Assembly: GCF_000239815.1 (NCBI RefSeq)
Contig: NZ_CAFK01000333.1
Span: 1 to 33,893, forward strand
Length of the DNA stretch: 33,893 nt
Source of the DNA: Bradyrhizobium sp. STM 3843
GTDB lineage: Bacteria > Pseudomonadota > Alphaproteobacteria > Rhizobiales > Xanthobacteraceae
Reading direction: 5' to 3'
The translations under genes were made by a program, and so were the position numbers. Of the stretch, positions 14,972 to 22,940 are shown piece after piece (the stretch's first letter is position 1; each line of letters starts with the position of its first letter). The notes beneath the pieces are model-generated. The model was not told the origin of the DNA. It ran no database searches and was given only the letters and a program-made list of their open reading frames with translations.

Positions 14972-15850
14972 TTATGCCGCCTTGCTGGTAATTGCCGCCG
15001 GGATGGGCAGGCCTTCTTCGATCGGCAATGACGGATCGCGCGACCATTCATTCCAGGAGCCGAAATACATCCGCACGTCCTTCACGCCCGCATTCTTCAG
15101 CGCCAGGAAGGTGTTCGACGCGCGCGCCCCCTTGAAGCAGTACAGATAGACCGGCGTCTCGGTGGTGATGCCGACGGTGGCGCATTCGGCGAGGATCTCA
15201 TCCTTCGACTTGAAGCGCGGGCCCTCGGCGGTCGGCTTCATCATGCGGTACCATTCCAGCCAGACGGCACCGGGAATGCGGCCCTTGCGCGGGCAGAAAT
15301 CCTTGCCGTAGGGCGAGGACGAATCGCCGATCCACTCATCGACGTCGCGCACGTCGAGAATGGCAATCGCAGGATTGCCCACCGCCGCCAGCATCGCCTT
15401 GGCGTCGATCAGGATGCTGCCTGCCTCCGGCACGATCGAGAACGACGCTTTCGCCGGCGCCGGCACATCGGTCGTCACAGGCCCGCCCGCCGCGGCCCAT
15501 GCGTCGTAGCCGCCATGCAGCACCTTCACCTTCGGATAGCCCAGCATCGTGAGCAGGAAATAGCCGCGGCAGGACTGGCCGAAGCCGGAGTTCATCGACT
15601 GCTCGTAGACCACCGCCGTCTCCTTGCCCGACAGGCCGGCGGCGCCGAAGGCATCGGCGAATTTCGTCTTCAGCTCTTCCATGCCTTCAGGCGTCGATGT
15701 CGCGAGATAGGTGAAGATCTCGTGCACATTCACCGCGTTCGGGATATGCCCTGCGCCGTAAGCGTCGGGATTGCGGGTGTCGATCAGGACACACGGTTCT
15801 TTGTTGATGAAATCAGCGAGTTCGCCGGCAGAAATCAGAACATCCGTCAT
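14972..15850 (-). CDS. Two-domain sulfurtransferase (rhodanese, thiosulfate:cyanide sulfurtransferase type)
   Basis: 292 aa, two rhodanese domains: an inactive N-terminal one ('VLIDTRNPDAYGAGHIPNAV') and a catalytic C-terminal one ('IAILDVRDVDEWIG', then Y-L-Y-C-F-K-G-A-R with Cys238 in a C-F-K-G-A-R loop). It moves sulfane sulfur from thiosulfate or a persulfide to a thiol or to cyanide. The active loop differs from C-R-K-G-V-T of mammalian rhodanese and C-G-S-G-V-T of mercaptopyruvate enzymes, so the acceptor is open. The GGAGAGG site before ATG 15850 is good. It lies between the flavoprotein and the ABC/cyanase genes on one strand. The combination with cyanase suggests handling of cyanide, thiocyanate or a sulfur-bearing C-N compound (inference). 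Confidence 0.92.
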   Translation of the reverse strand: MTDVLISAGELADFINKEPCVLIDTRNPDAYGAGHIPNAVNVHEIFTYLATSTPEGMEELKTKFADAFGAAGLSGKETAVVYEQSMNSGFGQSCRGYFLLTMLGYPKVKVLHGGYDAWAAAGGPVTTDVPAPAKASFSIVPEAGSILIDAKAMLAAVGNPAIAILDVRDVDEWIGDSSSPYGKDFCPRKGRIPGAVWLEWYRMMKPTAEGPRFKSKDEILAECATVGITTETPVYLYCFKGARASNTFLALKNAGVKDVRMYFGSWNEWSRDPSLPIEEGLPIPAAITSKAA

Positions 15851-15898
15851 GGCAGGCCTCTCCTGTTGTGAGTTCGATGGTCCCTGTTCTCGCCGGCG

Positions 15899-17020
15899 TC
15901 AGCCGTCGGCGAGCATCTTGCGGAGCTGCTTGGTCGCGGGGGTCACGATCGCGACGAAATAGGCCTCGCGCAGCCGCCGCTCGGCGCGATTGCCCTTGAT
16001 GTAGCCGCGCGCTCCGCAGTGGAGCATCGCGGCATGTGCGGCCGCCACGCTGGCCTCGCCGGCCCGCAGGCGCAGCGCGACGACCTTGCGCCAATAGGTC
16101 TCGTCCGGATTGAAGGGATCGCGGGCGAGCAGCGCCGTCTCCTGTGCGAGCTCGGCGGCAAGCTCGGAGAAGTCCACCGGCTGTTGCGGCAGATAGCGGT
16201 TGACGTGGCCGAGCGGCGTCTCGACCTCCCGCATCACCTTGATGCAGTCCTTGATCAGGCCGAGCGCCATGCCGGCCTGCAGCAGGATGAAGCCGGCGCG
16301 GATCGTCTTGACGAACGGCCCCGCGGGATCAGCGAGGATCAGCTCGTCCGGCACGAACAGATCGCGAAACTGCACGCCGTAGGTGCCGGTGCCGTCCATG
16401 GCGAGAAACGGCTGGCACGGCTGCAAGGTCACCGCCGGATCTGCGCAATCGGCGATGAACATCACGATCTCGCCGGGCGCATCCTCGCGCTCGAAGATCG
16501 TGCCGAACATGTGATCCGGCCCGAGATTCGAGACCCAGGGCAGCGCGCCGCGCACGACATAGCCGCCCTCGACCTTCCGTCCCTTCAACTTGAGCTTCTC
16601 GATGCCGAAGAAGCTCTTCATCGGGTTGGAGAGGCCGGTGCCGCCGAGCAGCCTGCCGCTCGCGGCATCGTCGAGCAGACGATCGACCAGCGCCTTGTTG
16701 GGCGAATTGGCGATGTACCAGACCAGCGTGTTCTGGCACCACGCCATGAAAGCGGTGGCGCCACAGACCTCGCCCATCGCCGCGATCGACTCGATGGCAC
16801 AGTTGAGATCCGCCGCATTGTTGTCGGGGACATGACTGCCCCACGCCCCGACGTCGCCAAGACGCCGGAGCAACTGCGCCGGATAGACCGTGCCGGCGTC
16901 GATCGCGGATGCGATCGGCGCCAACTCGTTACGTGCGATCGCGGCGACCTGCTCGACGATCGAGGGCACAGGCACAGCGCCTGCACCATCGACCGCGAGA
17001 TTCGATGCGAGTGAACCCAT
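15899..17020 (-). CDS. Acyl-CoA dehydrogenase-fold flavoprotein (dehydrogenase or flavin monooxygenase)
   Basis: 373 aa, ACAD fold: N-terminal helical domain, a middle beta domain ('LGGTGLSNPMKSFFGIEKLKLKGRKVEGGYVVRG' region and 'LPWVSNLG'), and a C-terminal helical bundle ('GFILLQAGMALGLIKDCIKVM' onward). The typical GSD..T FAD motif and a clear catalytic Glu are not obvious, so a monooxygenase of the SfnB/DszC-like branch is as likely as a true acyl-CoA dehydrogenase. The GGAGG site 6 nt before ATG 17020 fixes the start; the frame upstream to 17164 overlaps osmC. It sits between osmC (32 bp) and the rhodanese gene (48 bp). A flavin oxidation step before sulfur transfer and cyanate release would fit the cluster. 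The substrate is unknown. Confidence 0.83.
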   Translation of the reverse strand: MGSLASNLAVDGAGAVPVPSIVEQVAAIARNELAPIASAIDAGTVYPAQLLRRLGDVGAWGSHVPDNNAADLNCAIESIAAMGEVCGATAFMAWCQNTLVWYIANSPNKALVDRLLDDAASGRLLGGTGLSNPMKSFFGIEKLKLKGRKVEGGYVVRGALPWVSNLGPDHMFGTIFEREDAPGEIVMFIADCADPAVTLQPCQPFLAMDGTGTYGVQFRDLFVPDELILADPAGPFVKTIRAGFILLQAGMALGLIKDCIKVMREVETPLGHVNRYLPQQPVDFSELAAELAQETALLARDPFNPDETYWRKVVALRLRAGEASVAAAHAAMLHCGARGYIKGNRAERRLREAYFVAIVTPATKQLRKMLADG

Positions 17021-17052
17021 GACGCCCTCCGCTGCTGATGGCCGCGGCCGGC

Positions 17053-17595
17053 TCAGATGCCGACTTCGAGATTGACCGGGCGGGTGAAGGTGTTGGCCAC
17101 CGGCGACCACTTCTTCACATGCGTGACCAGCGCCTGGATCTCTTCCTGCGAGATGCCCTCGCATTCCATCTCGACCTTGACGCGCACATCGGTGAAGCCG
17201 ACCGGCTTGTCGCTGATGTCGCCGGTGCCCCAGACCGCGGTGATGTTGAGATCACCCTCGAGCTCCAGCTCGAGCTTGTTGACGGTCCAGCCGCGATGCA
17301 CGGCATTGGCGTGCAGCCCGACCGCAAGGCAGGAGCCGAGCGCGGCGAGCGAGGCCTCGGACGGATTAGGAGCGGTGTCGTCGCCGAGCAGCCCCGGCGG
17401 CTCGTCGACGATATAGGGCGGCAGGTTGCGGATGTAGTTGGCGTGGCGGAACTTGCCTTCGGCCACCGTCTTGCACTTCAGGGTCTTGATGACCTTGGGG
17501 TTGGCCTTGCCATTGGCGATGAGCTGCTCCAGCCCGCCTCTGTCGATGGGCGCGAGGCAGCCCGTGAGTGCCGTCTTCTGAACCACTGCGGTCAT
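17053..17595 (-). CDS. OsmC/Ohr-family thiol-dependent protein
   Basis: 180 aa, OsmC fold. Both redox cysteines are in place: Cys89 in 'LAALGSCLAVGLHANA' at the start of the central helix and Cys145 in 'VEMECEGIS'. OsmC/Ohr proteins reduce organic hydroperoxides, and some relatives act on persulfides. An N-terminal portion of about 40 residues precedes the fold. The start at 17595 has AGGGAG about 10 nt upstream. It is the first gene of the 6.6-kb unit and faces the TetR gene across 249 bp, so it is probably the most directly regulated. With the flavoprotein and rhodanese next door it may remove peroxides or persulfides made by the pathway. Confidence 0.9.
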   Translation of the reverse strand: MTAVVQKTALTGCLAPIDRGGLEQLIANGKANPKVIKTLKCKTVAEGKFRHANYIRNLPPYIVDEPPGLLGDDTAPNPSEASLAALGSCLAVGLHANAVHRGWTVNKLELELEGDLNITAVWGTGDISDKPVGFTDVRVKVEMECEGISQEEIQALVTHVKKWSPVANTFTRPVNLEVGI

Positions 17596-17844
17596 CTCGT
17601 CTTTTCTCCCTGGGATCGAGGATACCGAACGGTCTGTTTCCTGCACGAAGCGTGCCAGCGTGCGCAAAAAACAAAAGCCGAAGCAGTTTTCGTCGCTTAG
17701 GGAAGATGCCGCAAAACCGGTCAGGCGCCGTCTGCTCAATGCCGGTGCAATCTGCTGCCCGGCGCGATCAAATTGAGCGCATCTCGCGTGATCATCGAAG
17801 ATGCAGCTTGCTGAGACGTGCACGCTCCGTTTAAGCTTGCGCGC
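17596..17844. promoter_or_regulatory. Divergent promoter region with two palindromes, candidate TetR operators
   Basis: ACCGAACGGT (17624-17633) is an ACCG-NN-CGGT palindrome like many TetR-family operators, and its right flank CGGTCTG matches the common CGGTCT form. A second palindrome, GCACGAAGCGTGC (17643-17655), lies 9 bp further. Both are within 60 bp of the osmC start, where a repressor could block transcription. Confidence 0.5.
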
Positions 17845-18525
17845 ATGGGCAGATCGGTTGTGGGCAAACAGACATCAAGAAAGCGCGTCGCTGCGAAGGC
17901 GAGCGCGGTCGCCGACGATGAATCGGCGCATGGTCGCCTGCTGGGTGCGGCGACGCGGCTGTTCTGCAAGGACGGCATCAACGCCACCGGCATCGACGCC
18001 ATCATCAATGAGGCCGGCACCGCGAAGACCACGCTCTACAAATTATTCGGCTCCAAGACCGCCCTCGTCCATGCCGTGCTCGAAAGCGAGGGCCGGCAGT
18101 GGCGCGACTGGTTCATCGGCGAGATCGAACGCGGCGGTGGCGATGCCGAGACCAAGCTGTCGCGGATCTTTCCGGCGCTGAAGAGCTGGTTCGGCGAGGA
18201 GCGCTTCTATGGCTGCCCGTTCATCAACGCGGTGGCCGAGCACGACAAAGACCAGAAGCAGTTCCGCAACATCGCGATGCGCCATAAGAAGGTGGTGCTG
18301 GCGCATATCGAGAAGCTCGCGCGCGAGATGGGCGCGATCGATCCCGAGAGCTTTGCTCATCAGCTCGCACTTCTGATCGACGGCGCGATCGTCGCCGCCA
18401 TGGTCTCGTGCAACCCCGACGTTGCCGACACCGCAGGGTTGGCAGCGAGCTCGCTGTTCGGGCCGGCCAAGCAGAAGCAGCCGAAGCGGGTGAACAAGGC
18501 GGACAGTCAGCTGGCCGCGGTGTGA
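17845..18525 (+). CDS. TetR-family transcriptional regulator
   Basis: About 226 aa. The N-terminal helix-turn-helix is clear: 'RLLGAATRLFCKDGINATGIDAII', then 'GTAKTTLYKLFGSKTALVHAVL' with the recognition helix T-T-L-Y-K-L-F typical of TetR. The C-terminal ligand domain contains 'CPFINAVAEH' (also a pattern of a TetR subgroup that senses reactive or electrophilic compounds) and a Lys-rich tail. The ATG at 17845 is chosen; a GTG at 17818 is in frame but has no ribosome-binding site. It diverges from osmC and is the likely repressor of the osmC-to-cynS unit, with an inducer that is probably a pathway substrate or an oxidised intermediate. Confidence 0.88.
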   Translation: MGRSVVGKQTSRKRVAAKASAVADDESAHGRLLGAATRLFCKDGINATGIDAIINEAGTAKTTLYKLFGSKTALVHAVLESEGRQWRDWFIGEIERGGGDAETKLSRIFPALKSWFGEERFYGCPFINAVAEHDKDQKQFRNIAMRHKKVVLAHIEKLAREMGAIDPESFAHQLALLIDGAIVAAMVSCNPDVADTAGLAASSLFGPAKQKQPKRVNKADSQLAAV

Positions 18526-18741
18526 GCTGGCTTGCTGGTGCGGCAAGCTCTGCGTCATCGCCCAGCTCGGCCGGGCGATTCAGTATTCCGAGACATTCGT
18601 GAATGACCGAGAGGCCGCGGCGTACTGGATGCCCGCCTTCGCGGGCATGACGCGGTTTTGGTAGCTACGGCTGCGCTGGATTGCTTCGGCGCGTGGCGCA
18701 AGCACGGCTCACACGTTGATCGTCCGCCCGGACCTTACCGC
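18526..18741. repeat. Intergenic stretch with a REP-like palindrome
   Basis: No gene is supported. ATGCCCGC (18629-18636) and GCGGGCAT (18641-18648) form a tight hairpin with a 4-nt loop. It lies between converging genes and may end transcription of the TetR gene. The core resembles the ATGCCCG.../...CGGGCAT unit at 11467-11489. Confidence 0.6.
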
Positions 18742-18960
18742 CTACCGGAAATAATCAAGCACCAGATGGACGTCGGCCGGTGCCGGCGCCGTGCCGCTCA
18801 GGCTGGCATCGATGACGCGGCGGCAGGCTGCGACAGTCGCCTGGTCGCCGAGGTCGTTGGCGGCCTCGAGCACCAGCCAGGCCGCCTCGGTTGCAGAGCG
18901 GTCGTCGGAAGCCGGCGTGATGCGCTCACGCGCGGCGAAGTGGAAGCTCATCTCGTTCAT
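18742..18960 (-). CDS. Small hypothetical protein downstream of the DUF2336 gene
   Basis: 72 aa, soluble, mostly helical ('ATEAAWLVLEAANDLGDQATVAACRRVIDASL'), ending in 'DVHLVLDYFR'. No family is recognised. GAGGTGGT lies about 6 nt before the ATG at 18960, and an internal ATG at 18951 also has GAGG at 8 nt. It starts 26 bp after the DUF2336 stop on the same strand and is probably co-transcribed. The composition fits the neighbouring genes, so I believe it is coding, but nothing shows its function. Confidence 0.62.
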   Translation of the reverse strand: MNEMSFHFAARERITPASDDRSATEAAWLVLEAANDLGDQATVAACRRVIDASLSGTAPAPADVHLVLDYFR

Positions 18961-18986
18961 CCTCGACCACCTCGCATGACATCACC

Positions 18987-20108
18987 TCAATGCGCCAACA
19001 GGTTCGGCGCGCGCTGCGCGCCCTTGGGAGCCGGATTCTTGCGCGACTGATAGAACTCCAGGACGCTGCGCGAGGTCTGCACCTTGAGGCGGCCGTAGTC
19101 CCGCTCCAGATCCTGCAGTTCGCCGGCGCTGATGCGGTGGTCGCGGGCGCCCAGGAACAACAGGGCCATGGTCGTATCCCAGGAAAACAACAGCGCCTTG
19201 GCGAGCATCAGCAGCAATTCGCGATTGCGGTCGAACAGAGCGCGCTCGATCGCATCGACCGGCAGCCCTGACAACAGCGACATGCCGATCGTCACCTCGT
19301 CGACCTTATGCGCCATCGCGTAGCCCGCGATGCTGCGCTCATCCAGGTTGCCCTGCCGGTGCTGGATCGACACCACCCGCTTGGCGACAAAATAGTTGCG
19401 CGAGCCGGGGCCGAATTTGGATTGCAGCTCGCCTGCGAGATTGGCGACCGAGCTCTGGATCTCGTCGTGCATCTCCGGGCGTTCGCCGGCCAGCCGGTTC
19501 TTGACGTCGTCGGAAGCCTTGGCGATCAGTTGCTGGAACAGATGGCGCGGAATATCGCCGCGCGACCCGAGATTCTCCGCAAGGATTGAATCGTTCTCGG
19601 CGCGCTTCACCATATGCAGGAAGCCCGCGCCGGAGAAGCGTGCCCCCTCGTTGCTGGCAACCGCATTGGCCACGTCGCTGTTGCCGCGCGAGGCCAGCAC
19701 GTCTGTCACCGCCTCGCTCAAGCTCTTGCGCTGCGCGATCGCAAGCAGATGGTCCTGGCTCTTGGTCTCGGCATTCTCGACCAGCGCCGCATCGTCGAGC
19801 CGCTCGGAGTGGCGCAGCACGGGGCCGGCGACCTCGATCGCATCATCGAACGCCAGCTTGCGGATGACGCTGGCCGGCGAATATTCGATACGCGCCAGCC
19901 GCTCGGCCAGCTTGGCGCGCGCGGCCGTTTCGATCTCATCCGCCAATCGGCCGATGACCTCGCCGAACGTCGCGATCTCCTCCTCGCAATAGCGTCCGGC
20001 AATCAAAAGATCGGTGGCGTGCCAAAGCGCGCGGGCCCGGCTTTCGGCGGTGCCGCGCGCAATCGCCTCGTCCAGATCCTGCAGCACCGATTTCGTCTCG
20101 CTCATCAT
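18987..20108 (-). CDS. DUF2336 domain protein
   Basis: 373 aa, almost wholly alpha-helical, cytoplasmic (no signal or membrane helix). Short degenerate helical repeats of about 35-40 residues run through it ('LARIEYSPASVIRKLAFDDAIEVAGPVL', 'LSEAVTDVLASRGNSDVANAVA'), as in HEAT-like or DUF2336 proteins of rhizobia, whose role is not established. Two adjacent ATGs (20108 and 20105) are possible and neither has a strong ribosome-binding site. A 413-bp non-coding region lies upstream. The family is fairly sure; a structural or signalling-adaptor role is inferred only from the repeat architecture. Confidence 0.82.
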   Translation of the reverse strand: MMSETKSVLQDLDEAIARGTAESRARALWHATDLLIAGRYCEEEIATFGEVIGRLADEIETAARAKLAERLARIEYSPASVIRKLAFDDAIEVAGPVLRHSERLDDAALVENAETKSQDHLLAIAQRKSLSEAVTDVLASRGNSDVANAVASNEGARFSGAGFLHMVKRAENDSILAENLGSRGDIPRHLFQQLIAKASDDVKNRLAGERPEMHDEIQSSVANLAGELQSKFGPGSRNYFVAKRVVSIQHRQGNLDERSIAGYAMAHKVDEVTIGMSLLSGLPVDAIERALFDRNRELLLMLAKALLFSWDTTMALLFLGARDHRISAGELQDLERDYGRLKVQTSRSVLEFYQSRKNPAPKGAQRAPNLLAH

Positions 20109-20521
20109 GGAAATGCCGTCGCCCGCAAACAGAGAAAACCCGATGCAAACGATAGCATCCGAACGCGAGTGTTCCGTAAACTTGCGCGCGGATATTTTGG
20201 CGTGAGTTGTCCCTTAAATGTCGGGCAGTCTGTTAGGAGCCTCTTAAGATTCAGAAGTACCCCGCCACCAATCCGCAGGGCGCGATCGCATATGGCCCAA
20301 CAAGACCGGGGCCTCATGGTTCGAGACGGCGCTTCGCGCCTCCTCACCATGAGGGTCGGCTATTTCGCCGCGAATAGGCCCTCGTCCCGAGGAGCTCGCC
20401 GAAGGCGAGCGTCTCGAAGGGCGGCCGCTGGAGCGATCGCCGGCCGAGTTCTTTCTTATATGCGACCGCCTGACGCTCCGCAGGGGATCACACGAACGCA
20501 GATGCGAGCGTCAGAGGACGA
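20109..20521. repeat. Non-coding region with two related palindromic repeat units
   Basis: The first unit has CCTCATGGT (20312-20320) pairing ACCATGAGG (20346-20354) around an inner GGCGC/GCGCC stem (20328-20340). The second, in the other orientation, has GCTCGCC/GGCGAGC (20394-20410) with flanks CGAGG and CGTCTCGAAGG that recall the first. Both look like dispersed rhizobial intergenic repeats. The part at 20109-20280 probably carries the DUF2336 promoter. Confidence 0.7.
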
Positions 20522-21370
20522 TCATGGCATGACCCTGAGGATGCGCGCCTCTGCATCGGCGACCGATCGCACGCCTGATGCCGGCGAGCATTCAGCCAGG
20601 GCGCGATCGATCAGCCGCATGGCGCCGGCATCCTGGCCTTGTTGCAGCATCAGTTCGCCGGCAAAGAAACTCGCCTCGCAGCGCCGCGCCTTCCGCGTGA
20701 CAGGATCGCCCTGCTCGGCGGCGGCAAGCGCCGCCTCTGCTGTCCCCTGGCCGAGGAAGACGCGAACGATCGGCGCCGGCCATTTGCTCATGTCGAGCAG
20801 CTTTGCCTGATCTGCCAGCACGCTCGCCAGACCGGCGCGGCGGCGCGCCAGGTCGAGCCACAAAGCCGCCCGGGCATCCTTCTGATCCATCGCGCTGAGA
20901 TGTCTGAAATCGTCCTGCGACTGCTCCAGCAGTCCCGCCTGGAAGCTTGCAATCCCCCGTCCGCGATACGCCTGCGCACGGTACCGATCGCGCCCGGAAG
21001 TCTGCTCGGAGCCGGACGTCGTCGGCGTCGCCTTACCCTGGGGCAGATCAGGGTCGGCGTAATCATAGGCGGCACGAAGATCAGCCGAAGACTGCCGAAT
21101 GACATTGTCGTAGTCGGCAATCGCGTGGTCGATATCTCCCTTGCGGAAATAGGCTGCGGCGCGCCTGAATCGTGCCGTGACCACCTGCGGCGCCGTCGGC
21201 CCGCCGTGCTCGATCACGGCGGTGCAGTCGGCAATCCGCTCGTCGAGACCGGCGTCCACTGCGGTCATGCACCGCTTTGCCGCTGATGGTTGAGCGCTCG
21301 CCGAGATGGCGGAGATTGAAGCCAAAATCAGCGCGCAACCGCGGAGCGAGTACCATCGGTGCCTAGTCAT
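20522..21370 (-). CDS. Secreted TPR protein, paralogue of the next TPR gene
   Basis: 282 aa. Signal peptide with hydrophobic core 'GCALILASISAISASA' (cut near residue 27) and a first mature segment 'RCMTAVDAGLDERIADCTAVIE', a Cys-flanked unit like that of its neighbour. TPR-like helices follow ('DIDHAIADYDNVI', 'SQDDFRHLSAMD'). The C-terminal 90 residues, with 'LWLDLARRRAG' and 'LLDMSKWPAPIVRVFLGQ' then 'CEASFFAGEL', match the gene at 21583-22854. Probably a periplasmic adaptor. The ATG at 21370 has AGGGAGG 11 nt upstream. The middle (about 115-150) seems to have lost several repeats, so it may be a shortened copy. Confidence 0.82.
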   Translation of the reverse strand: MTRHRWYSLRGCALILASISAISASAQPSAAKRCMTAVDAGLDERIADCTAVIEHGGPTAPQVVTARFRRAAAYFRKGDIDHAIADYDNVIRQSSADLRAAYDYADPDLPQGKATPTTSGSEQTSGRDRYRAQAYRGRGIASFQAGLLEQSQDDFRHLSAMDQKDARAALWLDLARRRAGLASVLADQAKLLDMSKWPAPIVRVFLGQGTAEAALAAAEQGDPVTRKARRCEASFFAGELMLQQGQDAGAMRLIDRALAECSPASGVRSVADAEARILRVMP

Positions 21371-21582
21371 AATTGCATTGCCTCCCTGTGTGCTGATTGA
21401 TGGTATCAACACACGTCGAGGTCACCACAATCTGCAGCTGCATTCGCAAATCATCGTTCAGGCGATGTAAATGGAATCGCAGACTCAGCTAGGCTCTCGC
21501 GAGATCATCGCCGGTTGCTTGCCCCCTCGCGCCATCCGTCAGCTTGAGCTCGCCATGGCGCGGAAGTGTGCCAGCGCATCCG

Positions 21583-22854
21583 TCATGGTTCCTGTCCGCC
21601 CGCGCCAAGCCTGCGAAGCTCCGCATGGGCGGCCGGCCATTCGACGAACTGCCTTGGGCAGATTTCGGTGGCAACGCGCAGCAGCCTGATAGCTTCGTCC
21701 CGCGCGCCGTTGGCAAGCGTCAGCTCTCCCGCATAGAAATTCGCTTCGCAGACTTGGCCCTTGCGCTTGTTTGGATCGGAATCGTCGGCAGCAACAAGCA
21801 AAGCCTCGAACGTCAGACCACCGAGATAGTAGCGAATGACGGGGGCAGGCCATTTCGACATGTCGAGCTGCTTGGCGCTTTCAGCCAGTTCGCTGGGGTC
21901 GCCGCTACGCCGACGCGCAAGATCGAGCCAGAGCTGCGCATAGGAATCCTTGGGCCGGAGTTCGGCGGCTCGGCTGAAATCCTCGAACGCCTCACGCGAT
22001 CTGCCGCTTTCCAGCCGAGCGACTCCCCGCGCCCGACAGAGGACGGCATTGTCGGCGTCGATCTTGAAAGCCTGGTCGAGCCGGGCCAACGCAGCCTCCA
22101 TGTCGCCGCGCCGCTCATGCGCGCTGGCTAGATCGAGGTCGCCCTGCAGATTTTTGGGATTGAGCTCGGTCGCCCGCTCGAAATCCGCCACCGCATGATC
22201 AATCTGATCCTGGTCCAGATAGACTGCGCCGCGACAGAGATAGCCGTACTCACGCTCCGGACTGATCTCGATTGCTCTGCCGCAATCAGCCAGCGCCCGC
22301 TCCCAATCATGCTTGGCCCTGTAGGCGCCGCTGCGGCCGACATAGGCGCCGACATTCTCGGGATGAATCAGAAGAATCTGTCCGTAGTCGGCGATCGCGC
22401 CGTCTGGGTTCTCTTTTGCCAAATAGACCAGCGCTCGTCCGTTGAGAGCATAAATGTTCTTATGGTCAGCTTCGATCACTCGGTTGTAGTCGGCAATGGC
22501 TGCATCATTGTCATGCTTCCGCAAATATGCGGAGGCACGTGCAAGTCGCGCCGGGACGTTGTCCGGATCGCGGGTAAGGATTTCGTCGTAGTCCGCGATC
22601 GCGAGCTCTATCTCGCCTTTCTGGATCTGGAACATCGCCCGACGAAGGCGGGCCATATTCAGGCTTTTCAAGGTGGCCGCGGAACTCTCGATCAAGGCGG
22701 TGCAGCCGGCGATGCGATCGTCCAGTGTGATATTCCCGGTCCCGTGGCACTTGATCCCCGGAGACGATTGCGAAAGGGCACCTGGGATCGGCACCAATAA
22801 ACCCACCAGCGTCAGCACCACCGCCGCGACGGACGCGCACGATCCCATTTTCAT
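21583..22854 (-). CDS. Secreted multi-TPR protein
   Basis: About 423 aa. N-terminal signal peptide ('AAVVLTLVGLLVPIPGALS', cut after about residue 30), then a Cys-containing start ('CHGTGNITLDDRIAGCTALIES') and six or so 34-residue TPRs: 'GEIELAIADYDEILTRDPDN', 'HDNDAAIADYNRVIEADHKN', 'ENPDGAIADYGQILLIHPEN', 'HDWERALADCGRAIEISPER', 'DQIDHAVADFERATELNPKN' and so on. The tail with 'LDMSKWPAPVIRYYLGGL' and 'CEANFYAGEL' is shared with the previous gene. It is likely a periplasmic protein-protein adaptor, NlpI-like in outline, though not shown to be a lipoprotein. The ATG at 22854 is used rather than a TTG at 22866. Confidence 0.87.
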   Translation of the reverse strand: MKMGSCASVAAVVLTLVGLLVPIPGALSQSSPGIKCHGTGNITLDDRIAGCTALIESSAATLKSLNMARLRRAMFQIQKGEIELAIADYDEILTRDPDNVPARLARASAYLRKHDNDAAIADYNRVIEADHKNIYALNGRALVYLAKENPDGAIADYGQILLIHPENVGAYVGRSGAYRAKHDWERALADCGRAIEISPEREYGYLCRGAVYLDQDQIDHAVADFERATELNPKNLQGDLDLASAHERRGDMEAALARLDQAFKIDADNAVLCRARGVARLESGRSREAFEDFSRAAELRPKDSYAQLWLDLARRRSGDPSELAESAKQLDMSKWPAPVIRYYLGGLTFEALLVAADDSDPNKRKGQVCEANFYAGELTLANGARDEAIRLLRVATEICPRQFVEWPAAHAELRRLGAGGQEP

Positions 22855-22940
22855 TCCAGCCCCCAACCTGCAGCCAGATCATATTACCGGGCCCGCAGAT
22901 GGCGACAATCCTTCGCTACAGCGAAAAGATCGCCGATCAG

